This document shows, one piece after another, positions 25,249 to 34,619 of a DNA stretch of 42,742 bases. The stretch comes from an uncultured Flavobacteriales bacterium. GTDB taxonomy: Bacteria; Bacteroidota; Bacteroidia; Flavobacteriales_G; Salibacteraceae. A program made the translations under genes and the position numbers. The notes below the pieces were generated by a model. It worked only from the letters and a program-made list of their open reading frames with translations, was not told the DNA's origin and made no database searches. The stretch lies in contig CAJXZP010000031.1 of the NCBI GenBank assembly GCA_913062955.1, forward strand, positions 1 through 42,742, given 5' to 3'. Within the stretch, counting starts at the first letter, position 1; every line of letters starts with the position of its first letter.

Positions 25249-25872
25249 TTATTCAATTTTACTTTTTTTGATTATCTCTATTTGAGCAAATCCATTCATT
25301 ACTAATTTTCTTTCATAATTCAAGTTTTGTTCCCTCGCATATTTTGAAATATATTCGTCATCTGTCCATCTCATTGCTCGTTTTTTTGTCAGGTGATACC
25401 ATAAATACATACTGCTGTTTTTTATAGAAAAGTAGCATTTTGTAAGTTTCAAAAGGCCTCCAGTTCCTGTAGGAGTATGAACTATTATTACCCCGTTATT
25501 TTTCAATAATTTCATCGCATCAGCTAACAATTTAACCATTGCGTCATTTTTCAGATGAAATAAAACGCTACAAAAAGTTATATAATCAAAACTATCCTGT
25601 TTAAAGGGTAAAGTTTTTCCTGCTTTGATTAAATACAATTTGGTATCCGTGTTTATTAACTTCTCTTTTGCTTCGTGTAACATATCTGCGCTGGTATCTG
25701 CACCGATACAACTCACATTTTTTTCTTTGGATAGTATTTCTAGCATTTTACCCGTTCCTGTTCCAATATCCAAAATGTGGGTGTTATTAGGAATTTCATC
25801 AATAACGGGATTCAAAAAATGTCTGTACCAAGGGGATTCTTGAACATTTGAAAAGAACGTGGAAAACTTCAT
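25249..25872 (-). CDS. SAM-dependent methyltransferase
   Basis: A 207-residue class I methyltransferase: motif I ILDIGTGTGKMLEILS at about 33-48, acidic motif II region CIGADTSADML, and motif IV region DYITFCSVLFHLKNDAM. This is the methyltransferase-11-like core; the substrate, possibly a small molecule or quinone precursor, cannot be told. The C-terminus is short and basic. Confidence 0.88.
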   Translation of the reverse strand: MKFSTFFSNVQESPWYRHFLNPVIDEIPNNTHILDIGTGTGKMLEILSKEKNVSCIGADTSADMLHEAKEKLINTDTKLYLIKAGKTLPFKQDSFDYITFCSVLFHLKNDAMVKLLADAMKLLKNNGVIIVHTPTGTGGLLKLTKCYFSIKNSSMYLWYHLTKKRAMRWTDDEYISKYAREQNLNYERKLVMNGFAQIEIIKKSKIE

Positions 25873-25993
25873 CGTAATGTGTTATATCTTAAAATTCTGA
25901 CGACCATTAATTATCGTTCGGCTATGAGAGTTGATAACTTACGATTCTGTAAGAACCAACCATCCTTTTTGTTGGTATGCATTCTTTTATAAT

Positions 25994-26089
25994 TCAAAGG
26001 TAGTCATGCACTTGTTTTTCGGTTGATTCTATGGTATTCATTCCTAAAAGCCAAATTTCAAACATTTCCCATTCCAGCAATTTAACCAA
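25994..26089 (-). CDS. Possible very small ORF or gene fragment
   Basis: A 31-codon frame from TTG 26089 reads LVKLLEWEMFEIWLLGMNTI and 11 more residues, ending at TGA 25994-25996, with protein-like composition. An in-frame stop lies directly upstream. It could be a fragment of a lost gene; evidence is composition only. Confidence 0.2.
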   Translation of the reverse strand: MVKLLEWEMFEIWLLGMNTIESTEKQVHDYL

Positions 26090-26162
26090 CTAATGGTGTT
26101 GAAATATGGCCCCAATCTAACGACCAATTGGATATATACCGTGTTATTTACTGCTTATTTAA

Positions 26163-26930
26163 TTAATAATTCAAAAGGTCTGCGTATTTAAACTGGTAGT
26201 CTAATAGGTTTTTTAATTTCTCACTATTTACGATTTTGTAAACGGTTAACGATTCTTCATTGAATACAGGCTCTTGTCTTCCTAATTTTTCAAATTCCTT
26301 TTTATAGAACGCTCTTCTCTTAGGGTGAGAATCTGCACAGGCGTTTAGTGTTACATTCCACGTATTATTTTCAATAATTTTCGTTATAATTTGATGGCAA
26401 TCATCTCTATGTATGAAGTTGATGTACCCCTCTGGATTTTCTATTTTTTTATCCTTTTTAATGAAATTCCCAGGTTGTCTGTCATACCCAAATAATCCAC
26501 CAAACCGTATAATTGTTGACTGGAAGAACTTATTAATTCTAAATAAATGTTCTATTTCAGTTAGCGCAGATTTATGAATAGCGGACTCCTCATTCACCCT
26601 CCCATTGGAGTTGGGGTAAACAGAGGTTGAGCTAATGAAAATGACTTTTTTTACTTTAGAATTCTCGACTTGAGTGATTAAATTTTCAAAATCATTTACG
26701 CTTTTTGAGGTTATCGTAATTATTAAAATATTAGCTACTAAAAAATCGGATATATCAATATCTCGCTGATTAATGTCAATGGTAAATGGCGAAATTCCTT
26801 TAGATTTTAGAGTCTCATTTTTTTTGGTTGAAGTGCAGGACCCATTCACTGTATAGCCTTTGTTAATTAATTCAACAGCCAGAGCCATTCCAAGCCAGCC
26901 ACACCCTAATATGCTGATTTTTTGTTTCAT
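26163..26930 (-). CDS. YeeZ-like NAD(P)-dependent epimerase/reductase
   Basis: A 255-residue extended SDR of the YeeZ type: N-terminal cofactor motif SILGCGWLGMALAVELI, the VKKVIFISSTSVYPNSNGRV strand with the TSVYP motif, and IHRDDCHQIITKI near the end. The usual YxxxK is not clear, as is common in this group. Function is not established; it is probably cytoplasmic nucleotide-sugar or housekeeping metabolism. Confidence 0.82.
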   Translation of the reverse strand: MKQKISILGCGWLGMALAVELINKGYTVNGSCTSTKKNETLKSKGISPFTIDINQRDIDISDFLVANILIITITSKSVNDFENLITQVENSKVKKVIFISSTSVYPNSNGRVNEESAIHKSALTEIEHLFRINKFFQSTIIRFGGLFGYDRQPGNFIKKDKKIENPEGYINFIHRDDCHQIITKIIENNTWNVTLNACADSHPKRRAFYKKEFEKLGRQEPVFNEESLTVYKIVNSEKLKNLLDYQFKYADLLNY

Positions 26931-27039
26931 TATAATCGTATGTTTTTTTGCCTCTATACTTTGATGTTGTGCAAGAATTCGGATATGGTTTCATGTAACC
27001 ATACGTTTTAATGTTTGTGACATCGTGTTCACACCTGTT

Positions 27040-27327
27040 TTATTTTACTTTTTGTAATTCATATGATTGCAATGCGTTACAAATCACATGTCTATATACC
27101 CACTCTTGGCCGGAGTCATCTTTTCCTGACATAGACCAAACGCCACCACAAGTTGTTTTGCTGCAACTACCTCCAACCGCTAATTTTATTTTGGCATTTA
27201 ATTCATCAAAGGTGTTTTTTAAAACCGTTTGATTTTCAATTTTATACGTAATTGAATCCGACTCGTCTTGCGCAAAAGAAGCACCGGAGAGCATTAAAAA
27301 AAGGGCAATCCAAATTATTTTCTCCAT
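27040..27327 (-). CDS. Small secreted protein
   Basis: A 95-residue protein with a clear signal peptide (IWIALFLMLSGASFAQ). The mature part has three clustered or spaced cysteines (GGSCSKTTCGG, HVICNAL) that could form disulfides or bind metal. It is of unknown function and lies just after the SH3-like gene on the same strand. Confidence 0.6.
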   Translation of the reverse strand: MEKIIWIALFLMLSGASFAQDESDSITYKIENQTVLKNTFDELNAKIKLAVGGSCSKTTCGGVWSMSGKDDSGQEWVYRHVICNALQSYELQKVK

Positions 27328-27378
27328 ATTCTTTTTTTCACCAACTTATCTTCCAAAAACATTCCAATGATTTGCATT

Positions 27379-28191
27379 CTATTCTATAAAATCTACTAAT
27401 TTCTCCCCATTCCATACCATAAGTTTTGAAATGTTCTTGGTATATTCAATATATGGGATGTTTCGTGGATCATATGGATCGCCTCCTTCCTTAAACTTCT
27501 TCTCTTTGAGCTCTCCGACTATTGAAATATAACGGAACATTCCTTTTTTTTCAATGGGTTCATATACCGGTTCTAATTTCACGTAATTCAATAATCTACC
27601 ATCAGCTACGGCACTTTCAGTAAAAAAATAATGTAATTGATGACCATCCCAGGCAAAACTCTCGGAGCTGCTTATTTGGCCACATTTACTCGCATAACGG
27701 GATATTACAAGTAGCTTTTGGATCCCTTCTGTACTCACATCCCGAGCTTCAAAGTCATTATAATTTCGTGGGCTAAAACGCGTCTCAATTTCGGATAGCA
27801 GCCTCCCCAATTTAATCACCTTAATCTTGCCTGGCTTTTCATTCCCATGTCCAAACAGGTATAGAATATTATTATTGTCCAAGTCCCTTATGATGATTGA
27901 AGCTATCAAATGAGACCACACAAAACACACTTTGTCTTTATAGAATACTTTCCGCCAATTCCCCACTTTTCCATCAATAGTCAAACTACCTCCGGTGCTA
28001 ATCTCCCGCAATTCTGTGGCGAATGGGACAGTGTATAAAATCGATGAGTCAAGTGACGGATAAGACCGTAAGTTCACATCGTTAGTGAATACATAGGTTT
28101 TTCCGAAGAATTCGTTACACGCATCAAAGTTTTGGCCCCGTACATTTGACAGTATTAAGGTGATGCTCGCTGTAAGTATCAGTTTTATCAT
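27379..28191 (-). CDS. Secreted SH3-like domain protein
   Basis: A 270-residue protein with a signal peptide (LILTASITLILSNVRGQ). Residues about 30-95 resemble a bacterial SH3 (SH3b) domain: VNLRSYPSLDSSILYTVPFA, then GNWRKVFYKDKVCFVWSHLI. The rest is of unknown fold. It is likely periplasmic or surface-bound. The next gene downstream (27327) starts about 50 bp after its stop. A dispersed repeat copy lies just upstream. Confidence 0.7.
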   Translation of the reverse strand: MIKLILTASITLILSNVRGQNFDACNEFFGKTYVFTNDVNLRSYPSLDSSILYTVPFATELREISTGGSLTIDGKVGNWRKVFYKDKVCFVWSHLIASIIIRDLDNNNILYLFGHGNEKPGKIKVIKLGRLLSEIETRFSPRNYNDFEARDVSTEGIQKLLVISRYASKCGQISSSESFAWDGHQLHYFFTESAVADGRLLNYVKLEPVYEPIEKKGMFRYISIVGELKEKKFKEGGDPYDPRNIPYIEYTKNISKLMVWNGEKLVDFIE

Positions 28192-28224
28192 GGATGATTA
28201 TTTTCTTTGAAAAAATCGGTAAAT

Positions 28225-28297
28225 ACGTGTGATTTAAAAGCTTCTTCCCGAAGATAGGGTATCCGGAAAGAAAATCACCAAATCAGGGCGAAATTAC
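28225..28297. repeat. Dispersed intergenic repeat, copy E (partial)
   Basis: CTTCCCGAAGATAGGGTATC followed by CGGAAAGAAAATCACC matches the core of the family at 38104, 39455, 40826 and 42526. Only the core half is recognisable here. Confidence 0.65.
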
Positions 28298-28479
28298 AGG
28301 ATTGATAAACCACGATAGGCTCAAACCCAAATTCAATTACCTCCTGTTTTAAAGGCTTTTACAACCCTGACCAGTAGATTCAAAAGGAGTAGTTGTTGTT
28401 ATATCAATCCACTTCCGTTGTTTTAGTTAATCCCTATTCATTTTTCTAGATTATAACTACACTTATTTTTCACGGATAA

Positions 28480-29433
28480 TCATCCCTTACTATTCCCTTT
28501 ATTTTCAACTAGATTTTCCGGTAAAACAGGTCGCATAATTATGAAGATGAAAATTATTTGTACTAAACCGTAAATTAAAACTTGGATATTAATATTAAGA
28601 GGGTCGAGATATGAATCCTGAAAAAGCCCATAAAAAACCTGGAAAAAACTTGAACCGAAAGGAGATAATATTGGAAATAGTCCATCGTATTCCATACTGT
28701 CCGTGTATTGAATTGATGGAGTGGTTGACAATGTAATAACGGGAAAGAGTAAGATGAAAATAATATTTAATGACGTCTTTAGAAGTGTTTTTTTTAAAAT
28801 AAACGATTTATAAATAAGGAGTAATAAAAAGTAACTACTCAGATAAAGAATAACAAGGTTAAAACGGTAATATTTAAAATCGAAACTTTCTTTCATCTCT
28901 AATAGTGGAGAAATATAATAGAAATCTAACATCCCATAAATGGTTATTATTCCAGAAATCACCCAGAAATTTCGTCTAATTCCCGTCCAAATATTACGAA
29001 GCATAACTTTATTGACTAATTCCGACTTTACCAACTTAATATATACACCTGTTCCAAGAATTATGCTGTACATCTGAAAAATAACATTTACGTCTTTCTT
29101 CTTAATAGATTCAATTAAGTTCGGTCCGTGATGGATAAAGAAATTATTACTTGAAAAGAGATCCTTTAATACGAATAAATTTTGAGCCATCCCTAAATGA
29201 CTCCCATCCGTCCATACGCAAGGGAGGTAGATGAACAATAGGATGCCCATTATTAACCTGGACGAATTCCATAGACTACTTTTTTTAAAGAAATAGAAAG
29301 TCAAAAAGTAGAGTATCAGATAAATGATAATTAGCCCAGGTGATCTAGAGTCCATTACAGGAAAAAAAGCACTGAAAATTAAAATCAACGAAACCGGAAG
29401 TAAAAACAAATTGAGATACTTTTTCCTTGTCAT
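28480..29433 (-). CDS. Multi-pass membrane protein
   Basis: A 317-residue protein with about eight membrane segments (LNLFLLPVSLILIFSAFFPV, YLILYFLTFYFF, LIMGILLFIYLPCVW, IITIYGMLDFYYI and others). No functional motif was recognised and the substrate is unknown. Position between the repeat and the injection-system module does not suggest a role in that module. Confidence 0.7.
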   Translation of the reverse strand: MTRKKYLNLFLLPVSLILIFSAFFPVMDSRSPGLIIIYLILYFLTFYFFKKSSLWNSSRLIMGILLFIYLPCVWTDGSHLGMAQNLFVLKDLFSSNNFFIHHGPNLIESIKKKDVNVIFQMYSIILGTGVYIKLVKSELVNKVMLRNIWTGIRRNFWVISGIITIYGMLDFYYISPLLEMKESFDFKYYRFNLVILYLSSYFLLLLIYKSFILKKTLLKTSLNIIFILLFPVITLSTTPSIQYTDSMEYDGLFPILSPFGSSFFQVFYGLFQDSYLDPLNINIQVLIYGLVQIIFIFIIMRPVLPENLVENKGNSKG

Positions 29434-29520
29434 ATTTAATCCGAATTTCTTACCTCTAATACAGGAGTAAGTGCTTAAAAAGCTAAAAATATACTTAACA
29501 GGGTAACGAACTAAAGGTAT

Positions 29521-29765
29521 TCTGTTATTTATTTTTTAGCGCAAAGCTAGCGTGAAAAGCATGTGACTTTTACTTTGTAAACAATCTACTTTTATGAACA
29601 TATATTCTATTTGAAAGTATCCATTTACAGAGTTTCACATTCTACATTTACCAATAATATTCGTACTGTCAATCCATTTTAATCTACTCGTGATTTATTT
29701 CTGAGTCTATTAATTCGTCCGAATAGGTTCTCATAATTGAATCCCGGTGTACCGTTGGTCTATTT
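29521..29765 (-). pseudogene. Decayed copy of the VOC gene end and its downstream flank
   Basis: This segment aligns with 33935-34135, the last codons and 3-prime flank of the VOC lipoprotein gene, at an offset of about 4.38 kb. Shared blocks include AAGCATGTGACTTT, GAAAGTATCCATTTACAGAG and ATTCGTCCG(A/T)ATAGGTT. On the minus strand it reads G-I-Q-L-stop-EPIRTN-stop, where the working gene has KIELWEPIRTN: TGG has become TGA at 29731-29733. It is a fragment only. Confidence 0.8.
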
Positions 29766-29973
29766 ACCAAATGAGCTCTGTACACTAAATACGTTCATCA
29801 CTCCATTCAAAACACAAGTCGTATTCTCTACCCATATACCTATTTGCCATGGCTTTCAATTTCAACCAATTTCATAGCGACACTCAGACCACTAACACTT
29901 TGGGCCTTCATGCAAGTATCTTTCTCTCCATTCAAAATTCGAATAAAAAAGCGATAAGTCAATAGGGGTTTCT
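29766..29973. other. Gene-free stretch left of the tube gene
   Basis: No intact frame was recognised. It may hold further decayed parts of the VOC duplicate, but no alignment could be followed by eye. Confidence 0.3.
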
Positions 29974-30423
29974 TTAAGAAACGGTCAGGTAATCGCCCTT
30001 GACATCTATGGATTGAAATGCAACATCATTGGATGTGGCATCTAAGCTGGGTCCTTCATACTTCGTCATAAATGCATTGGCAACCGTCCATGTCATTATT
30101 TTGTTGTTGTCATTGTCGAGCCATGAAATCACAAGATCCTTTTTCTCAAAGTCGCAAGTGTCCGTAGAATTGAGCCATGCATACAATTCTAAGCCATCTT
30201 TAAAGAGGCCTCTTTTTAGTGTAAGCACCGGAGCACTTTTCTGCCCAATTAGCTGATATGTTTTCGCTCCTTCGGTGGTTGCCTCCTCGTATTCTGTGGT
30301 TTCGTATTCTATATTTAACCCTGAAATTTCACTAAAAAAAAAGTCATCTCCACCAATGGTAGCGGTATATCTAAATACCGATAATGGATAATTCTTGTTT
30401 ATGTCGTCTTGTTTATCTGCCAT
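29974..30423 (-). CDS. Tail tube protein of a contractile injection system
   Basis: A 149-residue protein of the T4 gp19-like/CIS tube family. Motifs are the N-terminal NYPLSVFRYTATIGGDDFFF, the SEISGLNIEYET strand, LKRGLFKDGLELYAWLN, and the final WTVANAFMTKYEGPSLDATS. Such proteins stack as hexameric rings inside the sheath. It follows the sheath gene after about 70 bp, the order found in extracellular injection systems and T6SS subtype iv-type clusters. No baseplate gene follows; the next gene is an unrelated membrane protein. Confidence 0.9.
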   Translation of the reverse strand: MADKQDDINKNYPLSVFRYTATIGGDDFFFSEISGLNIEYETTEYEEATTEGAKTYQLIGQKSAPVLTLKRGLFKDGLELYAWLNSTDTCDFEKKDLVISWLDNDNNKIMTWTVANAFMTKYEGPSLDATSNDVAFQSIDVKGDYLTVS

Positions 30424-30493
30424 GATAATTTATTTTACTATTTAAATCAAATATTAAATTACTGTCTGGTTTTTGCTTCTTTAACTAGAAGGG

Positions 30494-31963
30494 TTATTGG
30501 GCTACTAGTTGAGAGAATGTAAGTTCAATGAATTCTGCTGAACGAACTGGAGCTACTTGAATAGAAACTTTCATTAAACCGTTTAAAAGGTCTTCTTCGG
30601 TCATTGTTTCCCCGACACCAATTAGTACCTGGTAGGATGTTTCTACGGTTTGTCCTGCAAATGCACCATCATTGTATAGGCCAAATAAATAGCTGTCTAT
30701 CATGGTTTTTACTTCTACCCATGTATTGAATACATTTGGTTTAAACACGTATGCTTCTAATGCCATACTAATGTCTGTTTCCATTGCAATAAACAATCGT
30801 TTTACATTGATATACCTCCAATCTAAACTGTTACCATCATTTGTTCTAGCTCCCCATACTAAGGTTCCTTTACCTGTAAAGTTTCTAATGGCATTAATGG
30901 ACTTACCTGTTTTCGCATTCCCGTTAAAATTCTCTTGTTGTTGGGATGTTAAGTTGACTACTGGTCCACTAATTCCTGTTGGCGCTACATTGGCAGGTGG
31001 TGTCCAAACTCCGGTAGCATTGTCTAATCGGCTATAGATCCCCGCCATAAAAGGAGAAGCTGGCATGTTGATATAATTGCTTGCCAAATATGTCTTCACG
31101 GATTCGATGGTCCCATTATCAATTTCAGAGCCTTCTCCGCTAGCATCATTAGCAACACTTTCAACCTTGACACCAGGATCCGCTGGTTCGGTACTTAAGG
31201 CTTCACCATCTAGGGTCACATTACTTAAGTCTGGCTCATATACATAAGGGGTTAAAGATTTTAAATAGGGATAATATGTCCCAGCGAATTTTAAATTTTC
31301 GGTACCTATGGAAGTTCTATAATTTTCTGGATCCTCCTCGTTCAATACCGGATCGGTAGGATCTGACATGACTACATCTAACACACAAAATTGTTTTAAC
31401 GAATCACTACAGTATTTTATAAACCCGTTACAAAAGTTGTAATAGTTGGCCTCTTCATACCGAATAAGATCTGTAGGTAAAATGAGCGTGGATTCTTCTG
31501 CCATGTTTATAGCTAGTTTTATGGTATCCATGTCTACAAGATCAACATCAGCAACACTAAATGTACTATACTGTCCTAGCGAAATAATGTAACAGCTGCC
31601 ACCGCCATTCGCAAAAAAATTAGCAATTGCGGGTTGCACAAAGCCTCGTGTATATGGATTACCCTCTTTTTCAATGGTTGAGGAATAATACGCTTGATCT
31701 CCTTCTCCTTTTGTGACTACCGCAATAGTGCCCAATTGTTCGGCTTCACCAAAAGACTGAGAATATTCCAACACGCTTCTTACCATTACAGGTGCGTAAA
31801 CGTTATCTGACCCTGGCATTAAAGGTAGAGTGTCCCCTTTTTCATTGGTCATTTTTTCTGTGAAACCAATAAAAACTGGTACTGCTGTTGGGCTAGCTAC
31901 AATGCTTGATCCAAATGAATTTATTTCTTTTACGTATACCCCGGGGGTTTTGTATTGTGCCAT
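30494..31963 (-). CDS. Contractile tail sheath protein
   Basis: A 489-residue sheath protein. It starts MAQYKTPGVYVKEINSFGSS, typical of eCIS/phage-tail-like sheath N-termini (linker strand), and has the conserved C-terminal core: GTLVWGARTNDGNSLDWRYI, NVKRLFIAMETDIS and VQVAPVRSAEFIELTFSQL-like ending. About 480-500 residues is usual for these. It is the main contractile component. The gene precedes the tube gene, as expected, but no cap, baseplate, spike or AAA+ gene is adjacent. Confidence 0.93.
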   Translation of the reverse strand: MAQYKTPGVYVKEINSFGSSIVASPTAVPVFIGFTEKMTNEKGDTLPLMPGSDNVYAPVMVRSVLEYSQSFGEAEQLGTIAVVTKGEGDQAYYSSTIEKEGNPYTRGFVQPAIANFFANGGGSCYIISLGQYSTFSVADVDLVDMDTIKLAINMAEESTLILPTDLIRYEEANYYNFCNGFIKYCSDSLKQFCVLDVVMSDPTDPVLNEEDPENYRTSIGTENLKFAGTYYPYLKSLTPYVYEPDLSNVTLDGEALSTEPADPGVKVESVANDASGEGSEIDNGTIESVKTYLASNYINMPASPFMAGIYSRLDNATGVWTPPANVAPTGISGPVVNLTSQQQENFNGNAKTGKSINAIRNFTGKGTLVWGARTNDGNSLDWRYINVKRLFIAMETDISMALEAYVFKPNVFNTWVEVKTMIDSYLFGLYNDGAFAGQTVETSYQVLIGVGETMTEEDLLNGLMKVSIQVAPVRSAEFIELTFSQLVAQ

Positions 31964-32064
31964 TGTATTATTTTTTTATTAATTATTAATTGTAAAAATT
32001 GTTGGAGGTCGGCAGCCAGAAAATCTGATAGGTCTAATTCATCATCACCAGGAGTATTGACGGC

Positions 32065-32310
32065 CTAATGAGATTTTGTGTAATTCTCCTTGTATTCTTT
32101 CTCATAGACAGGATCGTTACTTTCTTCCTCGGTTTCATTACTGCCTACATCTTCTCCTATGGAATTGCACTTTTTATTAAGCTCTGGTAATTCCGCTAAA
32201 GGGTCTTTCAATTTCTGCTTATAGCTATCGAGATGATTTCTAAATATTTTATAAGGTTCCAAATCATTCTCATTTTTCGGATTAGACAAGTACTCCTCTA
32301 TTTGTTCCAT
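32065..32310 (-). CDS. Small acidic ORF upstream of the sheath gene
   Basis: An 81-residue, highly charged, acidic and soluble product (MEQIEEYLSNPKNENDLEPY, then KIFRNHLDSYKQKLK and an E/S-rich stretch). It is 102 bp upstream of the sheath start on the same strand and only 10 bp after a broken gene. No family was recognised; it might belong to the injection-system module. Confidence 0.5.
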   Translation of the reverse strand: MEQIEEYLSNPKNENDLEPYKIFRNHLDSYKQKLKDPLAELPELNKKCNSIGEDVGSNETEEESNDPVYEKEYKENYTKSH

Positions 32311-32319
32311 ATAGGTAGT

Positions 32320-32517
32320 TTATAATTCACGGAGCCCATCTTCTAGTTCCCATCATTTGGTTTGCTTTTGCATCAAGCTGAGATCCGTTCTTGTTTTAAA
32401 GCTATCCGGGTTCGTTTCGATGTAAATGCTGCGGCCAACTGTGTTAAACAAATCAACTTGCCCCCTTATGTTTTTTTGGGATTTGTTGAAAGTGAATAGG
32501 TTCTCACCCTGCAGAGG
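32320..32517 (-). pseudogene. Broken gene upstream of the injection-system module
   Basis: The minus strand reads QGENLFTFNKSQKNIRGQVD, LFNTVGRSIYIETNPDSFKT and RTDLSLMQKQTK, then an in-frame TGA (32353-32355), then WELEDGLREL and TAA at 32320. An adjoining frame further upstream (SGDNPLPLISL) suggests an additional frameshift. The composition is clearly protein-like. The family is not recognised. Its end is 10 bp from the next gene start, so it was once part of the same operon. Confidence 0.55.
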
Positions 32518-32929
32518 CTAATCAATGGAAGTGGATTGTCACCACTCTAGCCATTGAACCACTCAAAATAAGAGGAAAATAAGGATAGATAATAGCGTAT
32601 AATTACCCAATTTATAGAATTCGTTTATATAAGGTATGGGGCTAATAAAAAGGGATTTAGATTTCTCTGGAATTAGAATGTATCATCAACCCATTGAGCA
32701 AATGGAATATTTCCGAATCAAAATATATGAAACAAACGTAATTTCTGCATCCACAACAAACCTACGGAAGCGATGATTGTCCTTTAGGTGGTACTTCAAG
32801 TTAAGGTTAGAACAGCAAAGTTGACTCTGAAGTGAGATTGACTTGTTGCACAATTCCATGAATATTAAAGGAAGCGATGGTAATGCCTCTCCAAAGGATC
32901 GGATAGGCTAAGGTTAATTACTAAAAATT
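32518..32929. other. Gene-free stretch
   Basis: Besides possible frameshifted upstream parts of the broken gene near 32520-32575, no frame, repeat or hairpin was recognised. Confidence 0.35.
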
Positions 32930-32965
32930 AAAAATCCCCATTCGATGATTCGAACGAGGATTTTT
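32930..32965 (-). terminator. Terminator of the membrane protein gene
   Basis: Arms AAAAATCCTCGTTCGA and TCGAATGGGGATTTTT pair over 16 bp with two mismatches around a 4-nt loop, followed by more T on the minus strand, 26 bp after the stop. Confidence 0.8.
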
Positions 32966-32990
32966 TTGTTATTCTTTAACTGGTTTTATT

Positions 32991-33599
32991 CTACTCCATT
33001 TCCATATGGTTTGGACCATTTTTTATATCCTCATAAAACGCAGCCATCACAACTTGTGTATAGGGAAGTAAAAAGAAAAACCCTATACCCAAGGTAAGGA
33101 TACATAATAAAGTTAACCCGAAAATACGTAAGGTAAGCCTGAAATATTTCATTTTATATCCTTCCATTATCGCTTTACTTTTATCAATGGCATCCATTGG
33201 CCCCAACGTTGGGTCATCTGCTAATAAAAATAAAGTTTGTGAATAGGAAATTGCAGCAATTATACCTGGAACAATCAGTAATAAGGCCCATAAAATAATA
33301 AATACCAACATTAATAAATAGGCCGCAAAAGCATTCATAAAGTTTTGAAAGCCTTCAAACAAGTTTTCTACTCCCGCTTGATGATCTCTATAAATATTTA
33401 GAAAAAAAATGTTTACACCTACCAACAATGGACCGGTAATAATTAGGGATATCAACCCTGCAAAATTGAAGATTGCCGTAACGGCTTGAATCGCTATGGT
33501 AAGCAGAACATAAACCAGATAAGTACCTATGGCCAAAACCCATTTTCTATCTAATGATTTCCGGGCCATTCTCATTAATTCAATATTTTCTGTGCTCAT
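32991..33599 (-). CDS. DUF975-like membrane protein
   Basis: A 202-residue protein with about six membrane segments. It is read from ATG 33599 (MSTENIELMRMARKSLDRKW); the longer frame adds 14 residues of doubtful use. The pattern of RKSLDRKW before the first segment and LLADDPTLGPMDAIDKSKAI before the last ones is shared with DUF975-type proteins. The function of the family is unknown. Confidence 0.65.
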   Translation of the reverse strand: MSTENIELMRMARKSLDRKWVLAIGTYLVYVLLTIAIQAVTAIFNFAGLISLIITGPLLVGVNIFFLNIYRDHQAGVENLFEGFQNFMNAFAAYLLMLVFIILWALLLIVPGIIAAISYSQTLFLLADDPTLGPMDAIDKSKAIMEGYKMKYFRLTLRIFGLTLLCILTLGIGFFFLLPYTQVVMAAFYEDIKNGPNHMEME

Positions 33600-34091
33600 A
33601 GTTTTAGCGTTCGTTATTAAGGTATTTATAAGAATGACCAAATTACTCTAAAACGTATGGAACAACAGAATACCTTCTATATTTTTTCACATTTATTGGT
33701 ATCAAAATATTCGATTGGCGGTTTTGTACCTTTATTTTAAAATCCCAATGGTTTTGGCTTTATCACCAAGTAACTTGAGATACGGTGAACACTCCCCTTA
33801 CAAATTAGAGGGGTTTTCTGAATAGAACATTCCCTAAACAGGTGGTGTCCCACCAATAAACCCTAGTCGTAGTTATCACATTTTTGGCGTTAACACAATG
33901 AAGTACAATGGAATCTAACTCTGAATGGCATTCTGCTATTTACTTTATTGCACAATAAAGTAAAGTTTCAAGCATGTGACTTTAACCCCTATGTATTCTA
34001 TCTGAAAGTATCCATTTACAGAGTTCTACATTCTAATATTACTCGTAACAAGCATACTTTCAAACTATTCCGATTTGGTATTTCTATATCT
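33600..34091. other. Spacer containing the source of a duplicated flank
   Basis: Bases 33935-34091 are the 3-prime flank of the VOC gene and recur in decayed form at 29521-29710. A weak hairpin (CCCCTTAC...AGAGGGG, about 33793-33814) is present. The remainder shows nothing recognisable. Confidence 0.5.
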
Positions 34092-34619
34092 TTAATTCGT
34101 CCGTATAGGTTCCCATAATTCAATCTTACGGCCATCTAGGTCCATAATGTGTACAAATTTCCCGTAGTCAAAAGTTTCAATACTGTCCAGTACATTTACA
34201 CCGTTCTTTTTGAGTTTGGCTACCAGACCTTCTATATTTTGAACTTGGTAATTCATCATAAACTCATTCTTCGAAGGCGAAAAGTAAGCGTCTCCATTCT
34301 TAAAAGCTTTCCATTGCAGCGAATTTATCTCCTTGGGATTATCTAGGCTTCTCGAATCAAAACTTGAAGAACTCCAATCATTGATTTCAAATCCTAAATT
34401 TTTGGAATACCATGCATTCGATTCTTCTGGATTGTCAGCGTAAAAGAAAATCCCACCCACTCCAACAACTTTTGGCGTGGTGTCAACGGGTGTCATTGAT
34501 TGGTCTGTTTCCTTGTTTCTAGTATCCATATCTTCTGATTCTTTTGTCTTCGAATGACAACTTATAAAAAGTATTACTATCGCTAATGATTTGGTTAATG
34601 TATGGCACTTGAAATTCAT
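34092..34619 (-). CDS. VOC-superfamily (glyoxalase/bleomycin-resistance-like) lipoprotein
   Basis: A 175-residue protein with a lipoprotein signal (SLAIVILFISC, Cys21), a polar linker, and one glyoxalase/bleomycin-resistance fold: GGIFFYADNPEESNAWYSKN, LGFEINDW, and the closing FVHIMDLDGRKIELWEPI with a metal-type Glu. VOC proteins are normally cytoplasmic, so a membrane-anchored periplasmic form is unusual. Substrate is unknown. A decayed copy of its 3-prime end lies next to the sheath/tube module. Confidence 0.85.
   Translation of the reverse strand: MNFKCHTLTKSLAIVILFISCHSKTKESEDMDTRNKETDQSMTPVDTTPKVVGVGGIFFYADNPEESNAWYSKNLGFEINDWSSSSFDSRSLDNPKEINSLQWKAFKNGDAYFSPSKNEFMMNYQVQNIEGLVAKLKKNGVNVLDSIETFDYGKFVHIMDLDGRKIELWEPIRTN

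Noticed and set aside
29974-31963. A prophage
   Set aside because: No terminase, portal, capsid, integrase or lysis genes are present, and sheath and tube sequences are of the injection-system type.
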